From positions 1-25,474 of the IMG/VR virus record IMGVR_UViG_3300042889_002944: 25,474 nt of DNA. The stretch is one strand, 5' to 3'. The translations under genes were made by a program, and so were the position numbers. The DNA comes from a virus. Below the pieces are notes generated by a model. The model was not told the DNA's origin and made no database searches. It saw only the letters and a list, made by a program, of their open reading frames with translations. This document shows, in pieces, positions 14,620-23,031 of the stretch (position 1 is the first letter of the stretch; every line of letters begins with the position of its first letter).

Positions 14620-14660
14620 GGGAGTGGCGGGAGTGGCGATTTCGCTAAAATTGGCGAAAG
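14620..14660 (-). promoter_or_regulatory. Regulatory region before the scaffold/capsid unit
   Basis: On the minus strand this 82-nt gap holds the 11-bp core CTTTCGCCAAT (14650-14660), an inverted pair TTTCGC/GCGAAA (14640-14645 and 14654-14659), and the 13-bp element TCCCGCCACTCCC (14620-14632) ending 31 nt before the start codon. The same 13-mer with the same 31-nt spacing precedes the portal gene. The region probably drives or gates capsid-module transcription. Confidence 0.5.
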
Positions 14661-14670
14661 TGGGAGGTTT

Positions 14671-15258
14671 TCAGTTGATCGGCCCCTCGATGAGCATGAG
14701 CGCGAACCTCTTCAGCCCGGCTGAATGGAGCGTCTCGTTGAGCGTGCGTCGGAAGTCCGACCACTGCTCGGGTGGCAGCGTGCAACAGCCTTCGCTCGAA
14801 GTGCCGTTCACCCCGCCCAGATGCAGGTTGATCCCGAACTCGCCGCTCTCGGTCACAGCGACCGTGCCGTCCTTCTTGACCCGCTCCACGGTGACGAGAT
14901 TCTCGCCCTGTCCGAACGCCTGATACTTGCCCCGGTGGATGAGCGGCTTGAACCACCAGCAGCCCGGCTTGAGCCGCGCCATGAAGCGTCCGCCCTCGGG
15001 GCGCAGGCCGTAGCGGCTCGGGTCGGTGTTGCCGTTCCAGCTCGTCATGGAGGTGGGGGTGACGATGAAGAACGCGTCGTCGTAAACTGCAATATCGTTA
15101 CCCTCCTCTCCGATGGTCCCGGCGTAGTAGCCGCGCACCGCGAGCACGAAACGCTCTGGCGGCGGGGTGGTGCCGTGCTTGTCCGCCCACGCCTCCGTGG
15201 CGGTCTTGATGACGAGGTCGCGGCTGGCTTTGGGCTTGGCTTTTGGGATGGGGATCAT
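14671..15258 (-). CDS. Probable cell-wall enzyme with an L,D-transpeptidase-like motif (endolysin candidate), 195 aa
   Basis: The key stretch is residues 142-166: GINLHLGGVNGTSSEGC, with H146 and S155-E-G157-C158. This resembles the H...S-x-G-C site of YkuD-fold L,D-transpeptidases, in which Cys is the nucleophile and His the base, although the His-to-Ser spacing is short. Residues ~34-70 (ERFVLAVRGYYAGTIGEEGN, then DIAVYDDAFFIVTP) would form the earlier beta strands. No signal peptide, so export would rely on the holin-like proteins encoded just upstream. As the last gene of the lysis cassette it is the best endolysin candidate; a structural or wall-modifying role is the alternative. Confidence 0.55.
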   Translation of the reverse strand: MIPIPKAKPKASRDLVIKTATEAWADKHGTTPPPERFVLAVRGYYAGTIGEEGNDIAVYDDAFFIVTPTSMTSWNGNTDPSRYGLRPEGGRFMARLKPGCWWFKPLIHRGKYQAFGQGENLVTVERVKKDGTVAVTESGEFGINLHLGGVNGTSSEGCCTLPPEQWSDFRRTLNETLHSAGLKRFALMLIEGPIN

Positions 15259-15268
15259 GGTGTCTTAT

Positions 15269-15364
15269 TCAAACATGGTAGAAAGCGAGGGCGAGGATGA
15301 TGGCGGCTAAGACAAGCAGCGCGACCAGCCCCGGCCACCACGGCGGGGTGTTGACTGGCTCCAT
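15269..15364 (-). CDS. 31-aa single-pass membrane peptide of the lysis cassette
   Basis: ATG at 15364 to TGA at 15269-15271. The product starts MEPVNTPPWWPG and is followed by one strong hydrophobic helix (LVALLVLAAIILALAFY) ending at HV. A Trp-Trp pair marks the membrane interface. It lies 10 nt before the wall-enzyme start and 18 nt after the lipoprotein stop, so the spacing is tight and operonic. The size and position suit a pinholin, antiholin or other small lysis effector; no homologue is recalled. It is easily missed because of its length. Confidence 0.6.
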   Translation of the reverse strand: MEPVNTPPWWPGLVALLVLAAIILALAFYHV

Positions 15365-15382
15365 GTCGTAGTTCGAGGACAC

Positions 15383-15520
15383 TTACTTCTCGGCGAGGAT
15401 TTCGATCACCCGCATGGCGGACGGCGCGTCAACGCTAACGTCCTTACTGCCATCCGGATTGACACGGACGGAGCAGGAGGTCAGGCAGACAATGGCAACA
15501 AGTATGGCGATGGTTTTCAT
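15383..15520 (-). CDS. Small lipoprotein, possible outer-membrane spanin (Rz1-like), 45 aa
   Basis: MKTIAILVAIVCLTSCSVRV is a textbook lipoprotein signal: Lys at position 2, a hydrophobic core, and a lipobox LTSC with the Cys at residue 16. Mature protein is ~30 residues (SVRVNPDGSKDVSVDAPSAM). The ATG at 15520 overlaps the previous stop (ATGA). A tiny lipoprotein next to a membrane coiled-coil protein, a holin-like protein and a wall enzyme is the layout of a two-component spanin, which fuses inner and outer membranes at the end of lysis. It is not nested in the i-spanin gene as in lambda. A general small lipoprotein is the alternative. Confidence 0.6.
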   Translation of the reverse strand: MKTIAILVAIVCLTSCSVRVNPDGSKDVSVDAPSAMRVIEILAEK

Positions 15521-15681
15521 GGTTCTTGGGTGGGGGTTGCGTCCTTGGCGAGGTAGCCGAGCACGGCGAGGGTGACGGGCAGAACCCATGTCTTCCAATC
15601 CTCGATGGCATGGCCTTGTTGGACGATTCCTTGGATGGCGGCGGCAACGGCTGCAAGCAGTCCGATCAGTGTGGTTTTCAT
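15517..15681 (-). CDS. Holin-like membrane protein, 54 aa
   Basis: The ATG at 15681 opens a 54-residue protein with two hydrophobic helices, residues 4-20 (TLIGLLAAVAAAIQGIV) and 31-46 (TWVLPVTLAVLGYLAKD), linked by a short loop QQGHAIEDWK and ending in a polar tail. This is the class II holin pattern: two membrane passes, very small, a charged C-terminus. It overlaps the lipoprotein gene by 4 nt (ATGA) and lies 5 nt after the preceding gene. The frame upstream of 15681 is shadow. Confidence 0.65.
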   Translation of the reverse strand: MKTTLIGLLAAVAAAIQGIVQQGHAIEDWKTWVLPVTLAVLGYLAKDATPTQEP

Positions 15682-15686
15682 AATGA

Positions 15687-15986
15687 TTATTTTTGGGTGT
15701 CCTCGATGCGGCGCAAGGCGTCGTCGAGACGGGCGATCCGCTGGTTCGAGTCGTCGATTTTCTGGGCGAGCGCGGTGAGGACCTGCACGTTTGCCCGCGA
15801 GAGTTCCGCGATTTGCGCGTTGGATTCTTTCAAGTCCGCATAGACCGGGACGAGCATCATCAGGAAGATGATGCCGACGCCCCATTTGCCAGCCGCCCAA
15901 ACGATCAGCCCTCCCCACGACGCGGGGATGTTGACCATCTCCGGCGTGGAGTTGACGGCGATGGAGTGTAGTTCGTCTTTGCTCAT
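15687..15986 (-). CDS. Membrane-anchored coiled-coil protein, possible inner spanin or holin partner, 99 aa
   Basis: A membrane segment at residues ~24-50 (GGLIVWAAGKWGVGIIFLMM) is followed by a heptad-like helix at 51-99 (DLKESNAQIAELSRANVQVL, KIDDSNQRIARLDDALRRIE). A signal-anchor plus periplasmic or cytoplasmic coiled coil is the inner-membrane spanin (Rz) plan, with the lipoprotein two genes downstream as partner. If the segment instead inserts the other way, it could be a hemolysin XhlA-like holin partner, which has the coiled coil before the helix; here the order is reversed. First gene of the lysis cassette, after the Pro-Glu tail protein. Confidence 0.6.
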   Translation of the reverse strand: MSKDELHSIAVNSTPEMVNIPASWGGLIVWAAGKWGVGIIFLMMLVPVYADLKESNAQIAELSRANVQVLTALAQKIDDSNQRIARLDDALRRIEDTQK

Positions 15987-16010
15987 GGGTGGGGGGGGTG
16001 GTAGGTGTGG

Positions 16011-16478
<468 letters not shown>

Positions 16479-16495
16479 GTGTGTGGTTTGGTTAG

Positions 16496-17269
16496 TTAGG
16501 TAAGAGCTGCCATGTAGGTGGTGAGGCGGGCGTTGAGAAGGGCGAGGTCGAGGGACTCGCCTATGTGATAGAAACTTAGCCTGCCGTCGAAATACAACGA
16601 AGGGGTTGGCTTGTGATTGAAAATCGCCGCCGTGCCGTTATACGGCGCTTCGCTGGTGTTCGTGACCGTCACGTTCGATCCCGCAGACCTTAGCGTGTAT
16701 TCCGTGGAGGCGGACCGGGAAATCCCAACCAATCCCAGCGGGGCTACAAATTTTCCGGCGGAAAAAGTTCCGCTGCGGCACCGGGACCGGCTGAATGTAG
16801 TGGCAATGGTCAAGCCTAACGACCCCGGGGAAGAGCGTCCGCTGCTGAGTGCGGCGCGCTCCGCAGATGGCAGCGTGCTGACCCAAACTCCCGCTGATAC
16901 ATTGTCTTGCGCCAGCACGGATGGGTTATAGTTCGAGTCCAGTTGCTTCGTTAATCCGTCGCCAACCAGCCCCGTCGTGCGGGAGTAGTCGCCCGACACA
17001 AACGGTCCGTTATTCGTCGGCGCGGCACCAACCAGCGGCACCAAGGCCCCGGCCAGCGAGTCGGGCCCGGCGAGCAGGCAGCTCGCTTTGATCGCCGTCC
17101 AGATGCCATCAGCCTTGCAGCCTGCGATGAACGCATTGACGGCGGCTTTGTTGGCGGTCGTGATGCTGCTGCCCGCCGTTGCGATGGCGGCGAAATAGGT
17201 GGACGCCTCCGTCTCGTAGGAGACGCCGACGCTGGCTGTCATGGACATTCTGAATGCGGACGTGAACAT
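16496..17269 (-). CDS. LamG/concanavalin-like tail or receptor-binding protein, 257 aa
   Basis: The ATG at 17269 overlaps the stop of the 653-aa fibre gene (TAATG), so earlier residues in this frame are shadow. A helical N-part (ATAGSSITTANKAAVNAFIA, GCKADGIWTAIKASCLLAGP) leads into a beta domain (NGPFVSGDYSRTTGLVGDGL, GTAAIFNHKPTPSLYFDGRL). The end SFYHIGESLDLALLNARLTT is the helix-capped last strand I associate with LamG-like domains in phage tail proteins that bind cell-surface sugars. It is downstream of, and translationally coupled to, two fibre genes, so it probably forms the tip or a receptor-binding subunit. Confidence 0.6.
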   Translation of the reverse strand: MFTSAFRMSMTASVGVSYETEASTYFAAIATAGSSITTANKAAVNAFIAGCKADGIWTAIKASCLLAGPDSLAGALVPLVGAAPTNNGPFVSGDYSRTTGLVGDGLTKQLDSNYNPSVLAQDNVSAGVWVSTLPSAERAALSSGRSSPGSLGLTIATTFSRSRCRSGTFSAGKFVAPLGLVGISRSASTEYTLRSAGSNVTVTNTSEAPYNGTAAIFNHKPTPSLYFDGRLSFYHIGESLDLALLNARLTTYMAALT

Positions 17270-19230
17270 TACGGCGTGAAGTTTTGGGCTGCGCTGCCAT
17301 ACCAGTTGGTCCCGTCGGAGACGAACGTGAGGAGGTCCATCCTGCCTGCGGTAGCGGTGATGGTGGGGGCGGTGCCTGCTGGCCATTTAACCGAGGTGAA
17401 GGTGGCAGTGCCGTTGCCCGTCGCGGCGGCCTGTTTGAGTAGTAGCGTGAAGCTCTTGCCTGCCGCCGCTGTTGGCATGGTGAAGGTGCACGCGGTGGAT
17501 GCCGTCAGCGTCGCGGTGATGAGCGTCCCCGCCGTGATGGAAATGGTGGCTGTCGTCGTCACGGTGCCAATCGCGACGGCTGTTTCGGCGATGGCCGCAA
17601 CGGTGGTGTTGCCCGTGACCGAAACGTCCCCCGTGAACGCCTGCGTGCCGGAAAACGCGGAGCCGGTCCAGTTGTTCATGCCGCCCGCCGTGACCGTGCC
17701 GGTGAAAAAGCCGGTCGTGCCCGAGACCGCCCCGCTAAACTTCCCGGTCCTGCCGGTGATCGCGCCGCTCGGATTCATCACCGCGCTGGCAGCGGTATGC
17801 GTGTATGCCTCCGCCCCGGACGCTAACGGCCCGGAAAACGGGAGTGTCGTCATCGAGGTGTCGCTCGCGATTGCGGTGATCACTCTCGTCTGACTGCCAG
17901 CGGTCGTGTTGACGGTGATGGAATCCCCGACGACGAACCGGGAGAGGAAATCGGTTGATGTGCCAGTGATGTCCGTTAGTGAGAGGTTAGTAAAAACCGT
18001 GCCGACTCCCACCGTGCCACGGCTCGCAGTTACCCTCGCGCCCGTGTTGACCGCGCCGACCACGCCGAGACCGCCCGCGACTTTCAGGGCTCCTGTTGTG
18101 GTGGTGGTGCTTGCGGTGGCGTCCGTGACGGAAACGGCCCCCGTGAACGCCTGCGCCCCGGAGAACGTCTGCGGCCCGCTAGTCAGCGCGATCGTGCCGG
18201 ATGCGTTCGGGAATGCAATGGCGTTGTTGGAGGTCGGCGCATGGGAAAGCGTGGTGGCGTGCGTGCCGTTGAAGAGATTGAACGTCGAGCGCGACTGGAT
18301 AAATGCGTTGACTCCGGTTGTGGTCACTGACCCCCAGAACGTAGTTTCGCCACTACCATCAATTCTAAAGAACGACTGTGATGCGAGATTGAACATGCTA
18401 CCCACTTGGAATACCGTGGAATCGGGCCCCGCCCACCGATTCATTACAAGCATTCCGTTTTTATGAGGCTGATCCAGTTGATTGAAGACACGAGCGGCCC
18501 ACGTGCCAACCGGTATTGTGCCAGCGTTCGAAGCAGTGCCGCCGGTGGTTACGACAAATGATCCGGAACCGCTTTGAGCGCCACCATCAGTAAATGCAGC
18601 AGCCCCCGCCGTGACCGTGCCGCTGGCGGTGAGGTTAGTTAGCTCCAAGCTACCGCTCGCGTCGTTCGCTGCGCCGTTGCCGATTCGGAGTGTGCCGGGG
18701 GTGGAGGTTTTGCGTGATAGCCCCGTATCACTGCTTGCACCAGCGGAGCTGGTGGCGGTGAACGCGTATATCCCGTTGTTTAAAATACGAACTCCAGTAG
18801 ATGGAAACTCCACAGCTTGGATGCTCGAAGTGATGATTTGCGGGATGCTGGATCGGAACGCTAATCCGCTCGTTGGATGAGCTCCCGTCGTAAAAGCAGG
18901 CACACCAATGCTCGGCGTGACCGCCGCCACCGCCCCGCTGAAGGTCCCGGTCGTGCCGGTGATCGCGCCGGTCGCTGTCACCGTCCCCGTGAAAGTCGGG
19001 TTGGCGAGCGGGGCCTTGAGGGTGAGCGCGTCAAACACCGCGTTGCTGGAGACCGCGTTGGTGTTGTTGTCGGTGACGGCGTTTTCGACGGTCTCCGAGA
19101 TCGGGCTCCAGCGTTCCTTGGCAGCGCTCCAGAGCCACTGATTCCCGGACGGGTCGGTCCATGGGCTGGATGTGTAGAGCGTCCGCGCCGTGCTCGGCGT
19201 GTCGTTGGGTGGAAAGCTGATTGCGGCCAT
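17269..19230 (-). CDS. Tail fibre protein with beta-repeat stalk, 653 aa
   Basis: N-terminus MAAISFPPNDTPSTARTLYT is followed by a short virion-binding-type segment (SPWTDPSGNQWLWSAAKERW, residues ~23-42), common at the start of phage fibres. The rest is dominated by Gly/Thr/Ala strand-turn repeats (NPTFTGTVTATGAITGTTG, GTFSGAVA, SGTVTAGAAAF, GKFSGAVSGTTGFF) recurring roughly every 20-60 residues, as in triple-stranded fibre stalks. A beta C-terminal domain (SDGTNWYGSAAQNFTP) follows. ATG 19230 has the leader CCCACC. It lies in a three-gene fibre group after the portal. Confidence 0.75.
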   Translation of the reverse strand: MAAISFPPNDTPSTARTLYTSSPWTDPSGNQWLWSAAKERWSPISETVENAVTDNNTNAVSSNAVFDALTLKAPLANPTFTGTVTATGAITGTTGTFSGAVAAVTPSIGVPAFTTGAHPTSGLAFRSSIPQIITSSIQAVEFPSTGVRILNNGIYAFTATSSAGASSDTGLSRKTSTPGTLRIGNGAANDASGSLELTNLTASGTVTAGAAAFTDGGAQSGSGSFVVTTGGTASNAGTIPVGTWAARVFNQLDQPHKNGMLVMNRWAGPDSTVFQVGSMFNLASQSFFRIDGSGETTFWGSVTTTGVNAFIQSRSTFNLFNGTHATTLSHAPTSNNAIAFPNASGTIALTSGPQTFSGAQAFTGAVSVTDATASTTTTTGALKVAGGLGVVGAVNTGARVTASRGTVGVGTVFTNLSLTDITGTSTDFLSRFVVGDSITVNTTAGSQTRVITAIASDTSMTTLPFSGPLASGAEAYTHTAASAVMNPSGAITGRTGKFSGAVSGTTGFFTGTVTAGGMNNWTGSAFSGTQAFTGDVSVTGNTTVAAIAETAVAIGTVTTTATISITAGTLITATLTASTACTFTMPTAAAGKSFTLLLKQAAATGNGTATFTSVKWPAGTAPTITATAGRMDLLTFVSDGTNWYGSAAQNFTP

Positions 19231-19236
19231 GGTGGG

Positions 19237-19269
19237 TTAAAAAGTGGAGAGTTGGCGGATGATCGACAT
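19237..19269 (-). pseudogene. 10-codon vestige: MSIIRQLSTF
   Basis: Between two fibre genes, ATG at 19269 in a full AACCACCACC-ATG leader opens MSIIRQLSTF and ends at TAA. Its first seven residues and its nucleotide context (GTTGGCGGATGAT) equal the start of the Pro-Glu-tail gene at 16478. Either a remnant of a duplicated copy or a very short translated leader peptide. Confidence 0.5.
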
Positions 19270-19278
19270 GGTGGTGGT

Positions 19279-20832
<1,554 letters not shown>

Positions 20833-20850
20833 GGGGATAGGGTTGCTGGA

Positions 20851-22932
20851 TCAGGGGGTTGCGGGGAGTGGCGGTGATCCACCTGCCGTGCCTTCCGTGC
20901 CCGGGGCGGCCGGCGGGGCGATGAGCCCGGATTGCTGGGCGAACATCAGGAAGGGTTGCTGGAGTTCTGGCGGCAGCAGGGCGGCGATGCTGGCGGCGTC
21001 GGTGATGGGTTCGCGGATGATCTGGTCGGCGCCGTGGAAGCCGAGCGACATCATGGCCTGGATGAAGATGGGGCGGACGGCGACCTTCTCCGGCTCCGGC
21101 AGGGCGAGGTATTCCTTAAGGAAGGTGATGGCTCCCTGGGCGCTCTGGAGCTTGGTCTGGTTCTGCGCCTGCGTCATGGTGAGGGTGACGTTCATCCGCA
21201 GGCCGCGGACGTCGTTGCGGGCGATCTGCATCAGCTCCGGCACCCGGCCTTCCGACCAGGTGAAGGTTTCGTCGGCCTGTTGGTTGGCGTAGAGCAGGTG
21301 GATGGCGCAGTCGAGCGGGCGGGCGAGGGCGTCCTTGATCTCGTCGATGGGCCACTTGAGGAGGGTGGCGCCGCGGGAGATGATCTGGTTGACGCCGGTG
21401 GCGGTGTTAACCTCCGGCACGCCGGAGAGTTCGCCCTGGCTGGCGGAGGTGATGCCGGTGCGGCTCTGGGCCATCTGGATCATCATTTGCATGAGGTCGA
21501 TGGTGCGGTGGTTCGCATCCGGGACGGTCATGGTGGTGAATCCCTCGTCGATCTTGCGGCCGGGCTTGAGCTTGTAGGTCTTGCCTGGGGAGATGACGAT
21601 GTCGGACTCTTCCATGTCCTCGTCGAAGACCTCCGGGTCCACGCCGGTGATGGGGGTGGCGGCTTGGCGGTCGCGGTGGACGGTGAGGTTGAACTGCTCG
21701 TCGATGAAGTCGTCCACGTCCTCAAAGCGTTCAAAGTAGCCCTTGCCGGCGATGCGGTTGGGGATCTTGAACCACGGGATGGCGAAGATGGGAAGGATGC
21801 CGCCGGGGGTCTGGTTCTGGAGGTAGTCGAGGGTGAAGATCTGCCGCAGCATGGGTGAGAAGACACACCAGATGCGGATGGGGGAGCCGTCCGCGCCGTA
21901 GGGGTTCACGCGGAGGTAGCCTTCGCAGAGGATGATGGGCGGATTGGCGTCGGGCTCCTCCAGCGAGCGCTCGGTGGGGGATGCTTCGGCGCGTTGCTCG
22001 CGGGGGGTGTGGAGGCCGTCCTTCGCGTTGGTGATGAGGCTCAGGGCGGCGATGTATTGCTCGCCGGTGAGACTGTAGATGCGCTTGGCGTCGAGCAGGC
22101 CGATCTGGAAACTGTGGAAGACGTCGGTGTGGAGCAGCGACATTTCCGGGGCGGTGGGATCGAAGGCGATGTCGTTGTAGTCGATGCAGCGGGCCTCGAT
22201 GTTGTCCCAGATGACCGCTTGATCCTCGACGAGCATTTCCTGCCAGCCCATGGCGGTGGCGGCCTCCTGGTCGTCCGGGGTGACGTAGGAGCCGTCTGGC
22301 TTGAGGAGCGGCGTGCCGTCCTCGCCGAGGGCGACGGTCTTGATGGACTGGAAGTCCTCGATCTCTTTGCGCCAGGTGAGTTTGGGGAAGGCGGTGCCGA
22401 GGTCGCAGGCGAGCTTGAGGCAGTCGATGAGGCAGGACTTGAGGGAGGTGTGTTTGAACTTCCAGTGGGCGTGGCGGGTGATGGTGGTGCCGAGTCGTTC
22501 GTCGTCCGATCCTTCCGGGGCGGCGGAGAACCACGGCGAGGTGCCGAAGATGTCGTCGCGGGCCTGGGCGAAGGCGAAATCCGCGAAGCCGGAGACGAGT
22601 CCCAGCGTTCGGTTGGATTTTTCGAAAATGGTCAGCGGGGCGTCGGTGACGTCGCGGTTGGGAGCGCCCTTGCGGTCCTGGAGGTTCGCCTCGGATCGGC
22701 GCTCGCAGGACGACCGCTTGGCCCGCCAGCCGGTGAGCGCGGACTGGTAGGACTCGTAGCGGGTGGTGGCGTATTCCGCGAGCCAGTCGAGCTGGTGGTC
22801 CTTGAGCGAGATGGCGAGGGCGGTTTTCCCTTTGGGCAGGCGCTTGCCGGGGGTTTTCCCCGGCTGGAGGAAGCGGCCTTCGCGTTCGCGCTTGGCGGAA
22901 TCGGAGTGAGGATTTTCGACAACGAGCGACAT
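20851..22932 (-). CDS. Portal protein (P22-like, head-tail connector), 693 aa
   Basis: The dodecameric portal is the DNA gate of the head and the seed for assembly. Its length is near the P22 gp1 type (~720 aa). Typical features: a helical wing start (DHQLDWLAEYATTRYESYQS), the acidic DWRKEI/ALGEDG middle, a loop rich in Pro/Trp (GGILPIFAIPWFKIPNRIAG), a long helix (YFERFEDVDDFIDEQFNLTV), and near residues 509-535 the NTATGVNQIISRGATLLKWP segment, a conserved portal/clip pattern. A Pro/Gly-rich tail closes it. ATG 22932 is 31 nt after the 13-bp late motif at 22964-22976. The divergent early operon starts 100 nt away. Terminase does not precede it, which is unusual. Confidence 0.8.
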   Translation of the reverse strand: MSLVVENPHSDSAKREREGRFLQPGKTPGKRLPKGKTALAISLKDHQLDWLAEYATTRYESYQSALTGWRAKRSSCERRSEANLQDRKGAPNRDVTDAPLTIFEKSNRTLGLVSGFADFAFAQARDDIFGTSPWFSAAPEGSDDERLGTTITRHAHWKFKHTSLKSCLIDCLKLACDLGTAFPKLTWRKEIEDFQSIKTVALGEDGTPLLKPDGSYVTPDDQEAATAMGWQEMLVEDQAVIWDNIEARCIDYNDIAFDPTAPEMSLLHTDVFHSFQIGLLDAKRIYSLTGEQYIAALSLITNAKDGLHTPREQRAEASPTERSLEEPDANPPIILCEGYLRVNPYGADGSPIRIWCVFSPMLRQIFTLDYLQNQTPGGILPIFAIPWFKIPNRIAGKGYFERFEDVDDFIDEQFNLTVHRDRQAATPITGVDPEVFDEDMEESDIVISPGKTYKLKPGRKIDEGFTTMTVPDANHRTIDLMQMMIQMAQSRTGITSASQGELSGVPEVNTATGVNQIISRGATLLKWPIDEIKDALARPLDCAIHLLYANQQADETFTWSEGRVPELMQIARNDVRGLRMNVTLTMTQAQNQTKLQSAQGAITFLKEYLALPEPEKVAVRPIFIQAMMSLGFHGADQIIREPITDAASIAALLPPELQQPFLMFAQQSGLIAPPAAPGTEGTAGGSPPLPATP

Positions 22933-22963
22933 CGCGGGGAGAATAGGGGCGGCGGGATATTTC

Positions 22964-22976
22964 GGGAGTGGCGGGA
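22964..22976 (-). promoter_or_regulatory. 13-bp late-gene element, portal copy
   Basis: TCCCGCCACTCCC on the minus strand, ending 31 nt before the portal ATG. The identical 13-mer sits at the same 31-nt distance before the scaffold ATG (14620-14632). Here it lies between the arms TATTTC and GAAATA. Probably an activator or promoter element of the late transcripts. Confidence 0.55.
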
Positions 22977-22983
22977 AATAGAT

Positions 22984-23023
22984 TTGACGAGTCTTGCGCT
23001 TTCGCCAATGTTTCCGGAGAGGA
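22984..23023 (+). promoter_or_regulatory. Early-operon control region: 17-bp motif copy 2 and a true Shine-Dalgarno
   Basis: TTGACG (22984-22989) could be a -35, with AATGTT 17 nt further on as a poor -10. The 17-bp motif CTTGCGCTTTCGCCAAT (22993-23009) fills the spacer, where a regulator could block or aid polymerase. GGAGAGGA (23016-23023), 8 nt before ATG 23032, is one of the few clear ribosome sites here and decides the helicase start over ATG 23008. Confidence 0.5.
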
Positions 23024-23031
23024 CAGACACC

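Noticed and set aside
21994-23031. Upstream extension of the helicase frame
   Set aside because: Lies antisense to the portal gene; the SNF2-type protein begins after the Shine-Dalgarno at 23016-23023 with ATG 23032. ATG 23008 is in frame but lies before that ribosome site.
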